Below, piece after piece: positions 16,235 through 22,365 of a DNA stretch of 42,639 nt. The notes under the pieces were generated by a model. The model saw only the letters and a list, made by a program, of their open reading frames with translations. It did not search any database and was not told the DNA's origin. Position 1 is the stretch's first letter; every line of letters starts with the position of its first letter. This DNA is from a virus: the IMG/VR virus record IMGVR_UViG_3300022746_000035, positions 1 through 42,639 of that record; one strand, written 5' to 3'. The position numbers and the translations under genes were made by a program.

Positions 16235-16731
16235 GACCGACCTAACTTCTCAAGCTCAGAGAGATACTCAGTAGAGAAGCCAAAACTACTAAACGCCTCC
16301 AACATTCTTGCGCCCAAATTATCAGGCAAAGTCTCATACTTGCCGGACTCATACGACTTCACAATGGCAGGATTTATACGCAACATACTCGCAAACGCTG
16401 TCGGGGTAGCAGCAATCTCTGATCTCCACTGCCGAAATGTCTTGTAATACTGCCCAAGTGTGTATGGCGGAATCAGCATCAAGTTTTGTGCTGACCCACG
16501 CAAATGCGGTTGCAAAGGCTTTTCTGACCACGCAGCGATCTCCTTATCAATATCAGTGTCAAAAATAGCGTTCAACTTATCAGCCAACGCCGGTGAAACA
16601 TTACGGGTGCGCCCATCCTCAATAGCTGAGATGGCGCTGCGCTGCACTCCGGCGCGCTTAGCAAGCTCGACTTGGCTCAGGTTGCTCTGCAGCCTTGCAA
16701 GTCTCAAAGGGTGATCTGGTATCCGGCTCAT
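16231..16731 (-). CDS. Tandem-HTH (XRE-type) regulator
   Basis: 166 residues. The first XRE helix-turn-helix is at about residues 10-57 (NLSQVELAKRAGVQRSAISA with EDGRTR). A second, more diverged one fits residues 96-150 (WRSEIAATPTAFASMLRI, then IVKSYESGKYETL). Two such domains in one chain would let a monomer bind two half sites. It heads the minus-strand operon for packaging and lysis and faces the early operon across a 186-bp divergent region, the usual place for an early/late or lysogeny-type switch. No integrase is present. It seems to be translated from a leaderless start. Confidence 0.85.
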   Translation of the reverse strand: MSRIPDHPLRLARLQSNLSQVELAKRAGVQRSAISAIEDGRTRNVSPALADKLNAIFDTDIDKEIAAWSEKPLQPHLRGSAQNLMLIPPYTLGQYYKTFRQWRSEIAATPTAFASMLRINPAIVKSYESGKYETLPDNLGARMLEAFSSFGFSTEYLSELEKLGRS

Positions 16732-16743
16732 GTAACAAGCATA
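16732..16743 (-). promoter_or_regulatory. Possible leaderless promoter of the HTH regulator gene
   Basis: Read on the minus strand, TATGCT (16743-16738) is followed by six bases, TGTTAC (16737-16732), then the ATG at 16731. There is no Shine-Dalgarno sequence. The spacing equals that at 1251-1262 and 36191-36202. No clear -35 is visible. Confidence 0.45.
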
Positions 16744-16803
16744 GCTGCATAGATGCTAGACAGGTGTTCTTGGTTAGATTTTTGGAGAGGGCGGGCTAAT
16801 GAT

Positions 16804-16821
16804 AGGTGACGGCTGGAAAGT
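16804..16821 (+). repeat. Intergenic direct repeat, copy 1 of 3
   Basis: AGGTGACGGCTGGAAAGT matches the copies at 17884 and 17980 at 17 of 18 positions. It lies in the divergent region between the HTH regulator and the first early gene, just after a -10-like TAATGAT. It is not palindromic. Confidence 0.8.
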
Positions 16822-16917
16822 CCGGCACAACATCAATGAGCGTAGCGTAGTCCTTGTCAGCCACCGATGGCTTGACGGGGTATCAACAAAATAGCAACAC
16901 ATAACCAAGGAGCAAAA

Positions 16918-17190
16918 ATGACCGAGCACAAGACATCCTTTGAGGATGGCTCTTACATCGAGAGCACCGATGGCGTGACCATCATCTCTCGAGGCGAAGC
17001 AGAGGGTAAGCAAGCGTTCGATGCTTACAACCTAATCTGGCTCAAGAACTACCTGCCATTCGAAATGCGAACTGGCATGGTTATGAGCCACAAGCAGTCT
17101 GCCCTCGATGTTGCCAGAGCAGTATCTGGCATCAACTTCCGCACCCGCAAGCAGGCACTGGCTTGGCTTGGAACCCAAATCGCCCTCTAG
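16918..17190 (+). CDS. First early gene, unknown (90 aa)
   Basis: 90 residues, acidic at the start (MTEHKTSFEDGSYIES) and mixed later. It has an AGGAG Shine-Dalgarno sequence within the A/C-rich leader AACCAAGGAGCAAAA. No motif is recognised. It is the first plus-strand gene after the divergent control region, so it is likely among the first genes expressed on infection. A stem-loop that recurs after the next gene follows it. Confidence 0.68.
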   Translation: MTEHKTSFEDGSYIESTDGVTIISRGEAEGKQAFDAYNLIWLKNYLPFEMRTGMVMSHKQSALDVARAVSGINFRTRKQALAWLGTQIAL

Positions 17191-17197
17191 CCCCAAG

Positions 17198-17226
17198 TCC
17201 TGAGCATGACTCAAAACTGCTCACCC
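17198..17226 (+). promoter_or_regulatory. Conserved 3' stem-loop, copy 1 of 2
   Basis: TGAGCA (17201-17206) and TGCTCA (17218-17223) can pair around an 11-nt loop. The surrounding 29 bases match 24 of 29 positions at 17758-17786, also just after a stop codon. There is no T-tract, so it is not a standard terminator; an RNA-processing or stability element is possible. Confidence 0.5.
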
Positions 17227-17255
17227 AACCAAACAAGCAAACCAAGGAGCAAAAA

Positions 17256-17741
17256 ATGACCAACTACACCATCCGCGAAGATGCTCAGGCATTCATCGCA
17301 CGATTCGCAGAAGCACCGGACCTAGCAAGCCACGCCAACTTGATGGATGAACTAAAGGAGCGCTACACCACCCTCGCAACCCAGACCCAGATGCTAGCCG
17401 AGAGCAACGAGCGTTGGGCAAACGAGAGCCGAGAGAAGTCCTCTGCAGTTGAAGACATCATCAACGGCTTGCTTAACCTCTACCCAGATGAGGACACCCA
17501 GCCAGATGCTATTCAGGAACTGGCAGAACTGTTCGACATCTCGCTCACTCACGAAATCGAGTTTGAGGCAACCATCCGCGTCACTGGCACCATCACTGCA
17601 CCACGCACCATGAGCATAGACAGTGCCCTAGCCAAGTTGGATGCAGGCGATGAGCCGATCAAGGTTCTTTACCACTGGGATGGCGATGTGAGTCTTGATG
17701 ACAGCAGTGCCTACCTTGATGGCGTAGAGGCGACCTGCTAA
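17256..17741 (+). CDS. Early protein, coiled-coil plus beta domain, unknown (161 aa)
   Basis: The start is the ATG with AGGAGCAAAAA upstream, inside an A/C-rich leader. Residues 10-75 are a helical, charged segment. Residues 100-161 form an acidic beta-type domain (IEFEATIRVTGTITAP, then a Trp-x-Gly-Asp turn). A 'helical arm plus beta sheet ending in W.GD' arrangement occurs in unnamed early proteins of other actinophages. No enzymatic residues stand out. Codon use is C-rich, suggesting good expression. Confidence 0.75.
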   Translation: MTNYTIREDAQAFIARFAEAPDLASHANLMDELKERYTTLATQTQMLAESNERWANESREKSSAVEDIINGLLNLYPDEDTQPDAIQELAELFDISLTHEIEFEATIRVTGTITAPRTMSIDSALAKLDAGDEPIKVLYHWDGDVSLDDSSAYLDGVEATC

Positions 17742-17757
17742 GACCTGCTCCAAGGCA

Positions 17758-17786
17758 TCCTGAGCACGATGTAAAACTGCTCTCCC
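17758..17786 (+). promoter_or_regulatory. Conserved 3' stem-loop, copy 2 of 2
   Basis: The second copy of the element at 17198-17226. GAGCA (17762-17766) pairs with TGCTC (17778-17782) across the same 11-nt loop length. Changes fall mainly in the loop, while the stem and the AAAACTGCTC segment are kept. It lies 16 bases after the stop of the 161-residue gene and just before a strong hairpin. Confidence 0.5.
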
Positions 17787-17789
17787 CCA

Positions 17790-17821
17790 GATGCCCGGCA
17801 CTCCCCCCAGTGCCGGGCATC
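17790..17821 (+). terminator. Strong GC-rich hairpin, probable terminator
   Basis: A perfect 13-bp stem, GATGCCCGGCACT (17790-17802) with AGTGCCGGGCATC (17809-17821), closes a six-C loop and is followed by ACCCTTTT. A second small hairpin, CCCGGC/GCCGGG, follows at about 17831-17845, flanked by CTTTT and AAAAAG, so it could stop transcription on the minus strand. Confidence 0.75.
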
Positions 17822-17883
17822 ACCCTTTTGCCCGGCAGAGCCGGGAGAAAAAGGAGGCTGCGCCACTTTTTCTTTTTTATATA

Positions 17884-17901
17884 AGGTGACGGCTGGAATG
17901 T
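17884..17901 (+). repeat. Intergenic direct repeat, copy 2 of 3
   Basis: AGGTGACGGCTGGAATGT is identical over 18 bases to copy 3, which starts 96 bp downstream. It is preceded directly by TTTTTTATAT, which could serve as a -10 region. Confidence 0.85.
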
Positions 17902-17979
17902 GTGATGTGTGTGGCGTGAATGACGCAAACGGGGCAGGCATAGCCTAAACAGCCTTCAGGCGCTCGCTGAAGCCTTTTT

Positions 17980-17997
17980 AGGTGACGGCTGGAATGT
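17980..17997 (+). repeat. Intergenic direct repeat, copy 3 of 3
   Basis: AGGTGACGGCTGGAATGT is identical to copy 2. It follows a CTTCAG/CTGAAG hairpin with a T-run (about 17952-17979), so transcripts ending there would stop just before this repeat. Confidence 0.85.
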
Positions 17998-18215
17998 TTG
18001 CCCAGCTTCGGGGCTTGTGCCGCCTATCGAGCTCCTATGCCCGTTTAGCTTGATCTAGCTTCAGTGGCATCGGTTGCTAGACATCGTTGCAGGCAGTGAG
18101 ATCAAAAAATTGCGCAGGTGATGGGCGGTTGGGCTAGCCCATTGCCTACTAAGCCTGCCCAAAGCATCGCTAGGCATCGTTACCATTCTGTTATCAAAAA
18201 AAGTTGCATTAGAAC

Positions 18216-18244
18216 TTGCGTAACCTTGGTAAAGTTGGTAATGT
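18216..18244 (+). promoter_or_regulatory. Probable sigma70-type promoter for the ArdA-like gene
   Basis: TTGCGT (18216-18221) and TAATGT (18239-18244) are separated by 17 bp. They lie 58 bp before the ATG at 18302. The spacer contains the tandem words GGTAA and GGTAA 9 bp apart, which could bind a regulator. Confidence 0.55.
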
Positions 18245-18301
18245 TTGAGTAGTTGGAGCAAACCACTCCGACATAACCAACCGAACTAAGGAGCAACCGA
18301 A

Positions 18302-18676
18302 ATGTCTTATTGGACTGATCAAGAACTAACTGATGTAGCCGGATCGCTAAACATCGCCATTGATGACATGGAACTATTGCAGGGCTACCTTGACTGCTAT
18401 GCATGGATCGGGCGCGATAAAGATGGCGCAATTCGTGACGGCTTAGACATGATCACTGAATACCTGCCAAAGTGGATCGAACAGGCTAGCGAATTCGTTT
18501 ACATGGATGGCGTTACTGATGGGGCAGACTTTGCGGAACGCTTTGCTAACGAATACATGACCGAACTAGGCGAAATTCCATCTTGGATGGTTATTGATTG
18601 GGATGCATCTTGGAACCACAATTTGCGCCATGAATTTTCCATCTCTCAAAATGGCTATGTTTTTGCCGATCACTAA
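18302..18676 (+). CDS. ArdA-like antirestriction protein
   Basis: 124 residues, very acidic (Asp and Glu abundant, few Lys), as in ArdA DNA mimics that block type I restriction enzymes. The C-terminal half has the family layout: ADFAERFANEYM (about 79-90), then IPSWMVIDWDASWNHNLRHE and a final GYVF turn, like the 'FAed......lp....iD.e..A.dL......' pattern. At 124 residues it is shorter than classic ArdA (about 165), apparently keeping the middle and C-terminal domains. It has its own promoter and an AAGGAG Shine-Dalgarno sequence. It is placed early, as expected for protection of incoming DNA. Confidence 0.72.
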   Translation: MSYWTDQELTDVAGSLNIAIDDMELLQGYLDCYAWIGRDKDGAIRDGLDMITEYLPKWIEQASEFVYMDGVTDGADFAERFANEYMTELGEIPSWMVIDWDASWNHNLRHEFSISQNGYVFADH

Positions 18677-18709
18677 ACCCAACCAACCAACCAAAAAGGA
18701 TAAAAAATC
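18677..18709 (+). promoter_or_regulatory. A/C-rich unstructured leader with AACC repeats
   Basis: Three tandem CAAC/AACC units followed by AAAAAGGAT precede the clamp-like gene. Leaders rich in AACCAA also precede the ATGs at 16918, 17256 and 18302. Such C/A-rich, unpaired leaders favour ribosome loading. Confidence 0.45.
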
Positions 18710-19312
18710 ATGACTAAATTCACCATCTCAGCACACGACTGCCGTTCAATTGCAAGCCTTATCTCTTGCACCGGTAAAGACTTTGAACGCATGGCAAACA
18801 TCCATGTTCGCATCGAAGATGGCAAAGTGACCGCAACCGCAACAGACCGCTACAAAATCGCCACTTGGGTAACTGAAAATCTTGACACTGATGAAACTGG
18901 CGTAATCGAATTCGCGATTACCCCTGCGATGGCTAAGTGGCTAACTGCTATCAAGTTGCCAAAGGGTTATCGGGGAACTGGCGTTGAATTCGATCTGAAT
19001 GAGCGTGAACTGCTAGCCACTTACCAAGGGCAGTCTATGATCAACATCTTTAGCCTTGATTCTGAACTGTTTGCCAAGGTTGCAACCTACATCTCAGCAG
19101 GTGAAGCGCCAGAGCAACCTGCCAAAGCTTTTGCGATGGCTACTAGGCATCTTGTAGACCTAAGCAAAATCATCGATAGTAACGGCAAGAAACTAGAGAC
19201 CCTTGTCTTCACTGAGACTCTACGCACTAATGACCGACCTGCACCATTCATCATCACTGCCCAAGGTTGCCTTGAATTCAAGGCACTACTGCAACCAAAC
19301 ATCATCCGATAA
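18710..19312 (+). CDS. Small beta sliding clamp-like protein (DnaN-like)
   Basis: 200 residues. Residues 3-52 read like the first repeat of a bacterial beta clamp: FTISAHDC at the start, HVRIEDGKVTATATDRYKIA near 27-46 (compare 'v.i.....l...ATD..rla' in DnaN). A beta-rich middle part follows, and the C-terminus (PAPFIITAQG then ALLQPNII) resembles the clamp end near the polymerase-binding pocket. It is about half the length of host DnaN (near 370), so a different oligomer number or a partial ring is implied. The phage has no DNA polymerase, so this protein probably recruits the host replicase or blocks the host clamp. Confidence 0.68.
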   Translation: MTKFTISAHDCRSIASLISCTGKDFERMANIHVRIEDGKVTATATDRYKIATWVTENLDTDETGVIEFAITPAMAKWLTAIKLPKGYRGTGVEFDLNERELLATYQGQSMINIFSLDSELFAKVATYISAGEAPEQPAKAFAMATRHLVDLSKIIDSNGKKLETLVFTETLRTNDRPAPFIITAQGCLEFKALLQPNIIR

Positions 19313-19323
19313 GGAGACCGATC

Positions 19324-19815
19324 ATGCGCTGGAATAACTACGAACTGAACATTTACGCATTCAACGGAACTGTAAACATTACTGCCTATCCGCTTACATG
19401 GACTGGCAACATTGATGTTCATGGCTTCCCGATCTACCTAGTAACCAACTACTCACCTAATCAACAACTTCAGTTGAATCTCTACATGAGTAGACCTGAA
19501 CACACTGAAGCCATCCGCTATGCACTTGATTCCGAGTATTGGGATAACCCTGAACACTTGTTCACTGATAAGCAGATCCTTGAAGACTTTGCTAATGGCG
19601 CTCATGACGCAATGAAGCTTGTTGTCGGCTATTGGGATGAATCGGATGAGTGGCAGGATGCTAGCACTTGGAACAGACCGCCTGAACCGATTCTGGCATG
19701 GCTCAAGTCTTTGCCGCTTTACCATGTTGCGCTTGACGCAGACCTTGAAGCAAGTCTGATCGCTGAGGGAATGCTGAACGATGACGCAACTGCAGATCTT
19801 TGGGCTAGCGCATGA
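19324..19815 (+). CDS. Unknown protein (163 aa), aromatic and acidic
   Basis: 163 residues, rich in Asp, Glu, Trp and Tyr, with a beta-rich first half and a helical second half (LDADLEASLIAEGML near the end). The acid-rich composition recalls DNA-mimic or ArdA-like antirestriction proteins, but I see no family signature. AAGGAG precedes the ATG, 11 bases after the clamp-like gene. It overlaps the next mini-gene (ATGA). Confidence 0.68.
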   Translation: MRWNNYELNIYAFNGTVNITAYPLTWTGNIDVHGFPIYLVTNYSPNQQLQLNLYMSRPEHTEAIRYALDSEYWDNPEHLFTDKQILEDFANGAHDAMKLVVGYWDESDEWQDASTWNRPPEPILAWLKSLPLYHVALDADLEASLIAEGMLNDDATADLWASA

Positions 19816-19955
19816 TCAGGGAATGCTCATGGTGTCGAGAAATCTTCATCGCAGTTGTTGATGACGCATGCCCTGAATGCAAGTGCCCGGCATCCACCGA
19901 TCTAGGCAAAGAGTTTGACGCAGGCTTGCCGACTGGAAAAGCTGAAACAGACTAA
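19812..19955 (+). CDS. Mini zinc-ribbon protein (47 aa)
   Basis: Begins at an ATG overlapping the previous stop (ATGA). The 47-residue product has CSWC (residues 5-8) and CPEC followed by KC (20-25), the knuckles of a small zinc ribbon. An acidic, Gly-rich tail ends it. Function is unknown; it could bind nucleic acid or a host protein. It is the last gene before the candidate origin region. Confidence 0.7.
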   Translation: MIRECSWCREIFIAVVDDACPECKCPASTDLGKEFDAGLPTGKAETD

Positions 19956-19998
19956 ACACTTTGTCTAAACGCATTTGCAGGTCGCTAACCCTATAGAG

Positions 19999-20048
19999 CA
20001 AGTTAGAGTTAGTAATCCTATAGCTCTAAGAATACTAACTCTAACTTG
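19999..20048. repeat. Perfect 16-bp inverted repeat with 18-bp spacer
   Basis: CAAGTTAGAGTTAGTA (19999-20014) is the exact reverse complement of TACTAACTCTAACTTG (20033-20048). The spacer contains CCTATAGCTCTA, related to words elsewhere in the region. It has no T-tract, so a protein-binding or cruciform role is more likely than termination. Confidence 0.85.
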
Positions 20049-20173
20049 ATCCCTATATAGAGCAGTTAGAAGAAAATTTTTATTCAAAAAACCTTTAAAG
20101 AAAAATAACAAAATACTTTTATTCGCCTAAAAGTATGCTACTGTTTCAACCACTACAACAAAAAACATCGTAT

Positions 20174-20222
20174 TGCTCTAGTTTTACTAACTTTAGAATA
20201 GAGTCTTAGTAAGATTAGAGCA
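20174..20222. repeat. Imperfect 17-bp inverted repeat before the first HTH gene
   Basis: TGCTCTAGTTTTACTAA (20174-20190) pairs with TTAGTAAGATTAGAGCA (20206-20222) at 15 of 17 positions. It ends 12 bases before the ATG at 20235 and covers the expected promoter, so it may be the operator of the downstream HTH genes. Confidence 0.75.
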
Positions 20223-20234
20223 GAAGGGAAAAAC

Positions 20235-20516
20235 ATGCCTAACACTGAACTATCCGCCATAGCGACATCAGATCACCGGGCTTTTATCCGTGCACCTTTA
20301 GCCGCAAAACTGCTCAACAAAACACTTGATGAAGTGAATGGTTGGAGCAAGAAAAAGAACTTTGGCTATGCCAGCGCAACAGCGTTCACTGCTTTTGGAA
20401 CTACTGGTGTTTGGTTCGACTTGAATGAGATCTTGGAACTTGCTCGAACCAGAGACATCACCATTGAATGCGATTACCTATTCCGACCATCCGACCCGAC
20501 TAAGGAGACCTACTAA
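20235..20516 (+). CDS. Small HTH-like DNA-binding protein (93 aa)
   Basis: 93 residues with an excisionase/MerR-style start: FIRAPLAAKLLNKTLDEVNG (about 18-37) looks like a helix-turn-helix, followed by a wing (GTTGVWFDLNEILELAR). The same 'VWF/VWY..L.eIe' wing occurs in the next protein, so the two are probably related. It lies directly after the inverted-repeat region and has AAGGG as Shine-Dalgarno. A role at the origin or as an autoregulator is inferred. Confidence 0.68.
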   Translation: MPNTELSAIATSDHRAFIRAPLAAKLLNKTLDEVNGWSKKKNFGYASATAFTAFGTTGVWFDLNEILELARTRDITIECDYLFRPSDPTKETY

Positions 20517-20518
20517 AC

Positions 20519-21154
20519 ATGACTACCCGTATCGAAGATTCCAAACTTGGCACACTGATCAAGATCGATGAAGTGACAGCGCTTACTGGCATCTCAAAAT
20601 CATCTTTGAGATCATGGCGCAGGGATGCTTATCGCCACTTGGCTAAGTTTGATGAATATACTCACCCATCTAGCAACGCAGTTTGGTATCGCCTAGCCGA
20701 CATTGAAGCGTGGCTTCTTGAGCATGGTAAAGAAGTAACTGGCTCATCCATGTTTATCCGTTCAGAAGCGCCTAATGCGGTTCGTGCACCGGTGGATGAA
20801 TCTATGACACCTGATAAGCACGCCGCACTTACTGAGCTGCGTAAGATCACTACTGCTAACCATGTTGTGACTTATCTGCCAATGGTAAACAAGATGGTGG
20901 GGCGTGGCGAAGTTCACGCTCGACTCATGGATCTGCAGATCAAGTTCTACTCACTGTTCAAGGGAGCACCAGACACCGAGCTCACTTTTATTGGTAACGC
21001 CGGTGTTGCTGGTGAACATTTTGAGCAGTATTACTACGGCACTACTCAAGCCATTCGCAGGATCTACGCTGATGCTCGTAAATGGGATGTAACTGATGCC
21101 GAGATTCTCGCGCTACCAGTAGGCGATGTTCCACCACTAAAAGAAACTAAGTAA
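20519..21154 (+). CDS. HTH DNA-binding protein, AlpA/MerR-like N-terminus (211 aa)
   Basis: Residues 14-60 form an AlpA/excisionase-like HTH (IDEVTALTGISKSSLRSWRR) with a wing ending VWYRLADIEAWLL. Residues 100-211 are a second, helical domain of unknown type with aromatic residues (HFEQYYYGTTQAIRRIY), perhaps for oligomerisation. The related HTH gene before it starts a likely two-gene unit next to the candidate origin. It could be an initiator or regulator. Confidence 0.7.
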   Translation: MTTRIEDSKLGTLIKIDEVTALTGISKSSLRSWRRDAYRHLAKFDEYTHPSSNAVWYRLADIEAWLLEHGKEVTGSSMFIRSEAPNAVRAPVDESMTPDKHAALTELRKITTANHVVTYLPMVNKMVGRGEVHARLMDLQIKFYSLFKGAPDTELTFIGNAGVAGEHFEQYYYGTTQAIRRIYADARKWDVTDAEILALPVGDVPPLKETK

Positions 21155-21165
21155 AGGAAACCAAA

Positions 21166-21462
21166 ATGACCGAAGCAACCAACCCACTAGGGCACACACC
21201 ATTCACCACTTCACGCACTAAGGCGCAGATGATCGCTTACATTGAGCGATTCTTTGAGGATGATGATCTGTTTTACCCGATGTTTATCACTCGCTCATGG
21301 ATCAACGATGAGCTTGAGTCTAATGATTCGGGCGAGACCAGAGAGCTAACTGCCGAGCAGTTTGAGGAGACTTGCAAACTAATCGAAAACGATAACTGGC
21401 TTTGGCAGGCAGTGAACGGAGCATCTTTACAGCACGCTGAGTATGTATTGGAGCAGAACTAA
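21166..21462 (+). CDS. Acidic early protein, unknown (98 aa)
   Basis: 98 residues, strongly acidic, with helical segments (TKAQMIAYIERFFEDDD; then LTAEQFEETCKLI). No motif is recognised. It starts after GGAAACCAAA and shares its stop with the next start (TAATG). Confidence 0.66.
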   Translation: MTEATNPLGHTPFTTSRTKAQMIAYIERFFEDDDLFYPMFITRSWINDELESNDSGETRELTAEQFEETCKLIENDNWLWQAVNGASLQHAEYVLEQN

Positions 21463-21815
21463 TGAGAGACCGCAGTTACATCGTCATCGAATCCGATAAG
21501 TTCGTCTCAGACATCGCCATCTATTCGCACTGGGGCGGCACTAGCAATGTCACTATTGCTACTGAGATTCTTAGTTCTACTCAGCGCATCGGAGATCCCG
21601 AATACCTAACCGCTGAGATCATTCATGCGTCATTCATTGAGAATAGCTACGATGGCAAGCTTGGTATGGGCGTTCAGCCACTCACCAAGGGCTCATTCCC
21701 TGAGCATTGGGGAGATAACCCAACTGTTTACATCAACGCCGACACTGGGCGCTGGCGAGTCGGAGATCTAGAGTATGACCGCTGGGCTCGCCTACTAAAT
21801 GGAGAGGATAACTAA
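21462..21815 (+). CDS. Unknown protein (117 aa)
   Basis: 117 residues, mixed alpha/beta, with Trp-rich turns (SHWGGTSNVTIATE; then ADTGRWRVGDLEYDRW). It is joined by TAATG to both neighbours, the second being the methyltransferase, so it may act with or regulate it. No family is recognised. Confidence 0.66.
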   Translation: MRDRSYIVIESDKFVSDIAIYSHWGGTSNVTIATEILSSTQRIGDPEYLTAEIIHASFIENSYDGKLGMGVQPLTKGSFPEHWGDNPTVYINADTGRWRVGDLEYDRWARLLNGEDN

Positions 21816-22306
21816 TGAGTAATCTAGGTAATGAAGCAACTGTGTCCGGCACTGATGTTTGGCTCACGCCACCAGCCTTGCTTGAGAAGCTTGGAGTGTT
21901 TGACCTTGACCCATGCGCTCCTTTAGCGCGCCCTTGGGATACGGCTAAGAAGCATTACACCATCGAAAATGATGGGCTCGCTCAGCAGTGGCAGGGCAGA
22001 GTATGGATGAATCCACCTTACGGGCGTGGCATGGATAAGTGGATGGCTAAGATCAAACAGCACGCTAAAGATGGTGGCTCAGGCATTGCGCTAATCTTTG
22101 CGCGCACTGAGACCAAGACATTCTTTGACTATGTTTGGGATGGCGCAGATGCGATCCTATTTATCAAGGGCAGGATAAAGTTCTGCACTCCCGATGGCAA
22201 TCAAGCAGGCACTGCTGGCTCACCATCAGTCCTCATCGCCTATGGCGCTGCCGAAGTTGAGATACTGCGCAACTGTGGCATCGAAGGGCACTTGGTTATT
22301 CTGTAA
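21815..22306 (+). CDS. dam: Phage Dam-type DNA N6-adenine methyltransferase
   Basis: 163 residues of the short phage DNA N-6-adenine-methyltransferase family. Key parts are visible: DVWLTPP (14-20), FDLDPCA (29-35), and the catalytic WMNPPYGR (64-71) followed by IALIFARTET. The target is often GATC in relatives but cannot be told here. No cognate endonuclease is adjacent, so it probably modifies phage DNA against host restriction, together with the ArdA-like protein. Confidence 0.92.
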   Translation: MSNLGNEATVSGTDVWLTPPALLEKLGVFDLDPCAPLARPWDTAKKHYTIENDGLAQQWQGRVWMNPPYGRGMDKWMAKIKQHAKDGGSGIALIFARTETKTFFDYVWDGADAILFIKGRIKFCTPDGNQAGTAGSPSVLIAYGAAEVEILRNCGIEGHLVIL

Positions 22307-22313
22307 AAGAAAA

Positions 22314-22347
22314 TGCTCCCCGACCTACCGAAGCAGATCGGGGAGCA
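22314..22347 (+). other. Hairpin after the methyltransferase gene
   Basis: TGCTCCCCGA (22314-22323) pairs perfectly with TCGGGGAGCA (22338-22347) over a 14-nt loop. No T-run follows. It may protect the 3' end of the upstream message or weakly attenuate. Confidence 0.65.
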
Positions 22348-22365
22348 CCAACCGAAAGGATCAAA

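Larger units (their letters stand above)
17742..18301. other. 560-bp non-coding region between early genes
   Basis: No convincing gene is present. It holds the stem-loop copy at 17758, the terminator at 17790, two direct repeats (17884 and 17980), a weak hairpin with TTTTT just before the second repeat (about 17950-17979), the palindrome TGGGCTAGCCCA (around 18127-18140), several GCATCG words at 18067-18180, and a probable promoter at 18216. GC content and structure suggest a structured RNA or a multi-site regulatory region. Confidence 0.6.
19956..20234. other. Candidate replication origin / operator region
   Basis: 279 bp without a gene. It contains a perfect 16-bp inverted repeat (19999-20014 and 20033-20048), a very AT-rich segment (about 20062-20130), a second inverted repeat matching 15 of 17 pairs (20174-20190 and 20206-20222), and five TAGAGCA, TGCTCTA or AGCTCTA words. 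CCTATA-TAGAGCA-GTTAGA units at about 19990 and 20051 resemble iterons. Two HTH genes follow. This is the only place with repeats next to an AT-rich tract. Confidence 0.6.

Noticed and set aside
17899-17946. A 16-codon frame starting at the ATG inside repeat copy 2, with CDVC near the start
   Set aside because: Copy 1 of the repeat lacks the ATG, no proper ribosome site is present, and the frame after copy 3 encodes an unrelated peptide.
17742-18301. tRNA or tmRNA gene in the long non-coding region
   Set aside because: I could not build a cloverleaf with a TTC loop and matching acceptor stem. The hairpins present are simple stem-loops.
18061-18431. Minus-strand frames of 66 and 83 codons across the non-coding region and the ArdA-like gene
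   Set aside because: They overlap a probable promoter and a recognised plus-strand gene, have poor composition, and show no start signals.
19956-20234. CRISPR-like array
   Set aside because: The repeats are inverted and irregularly spaced, and there are no equal-length spacers or Cas genes. The Cas4-like nuclease elsewhere fits a phage recombination enzyme.
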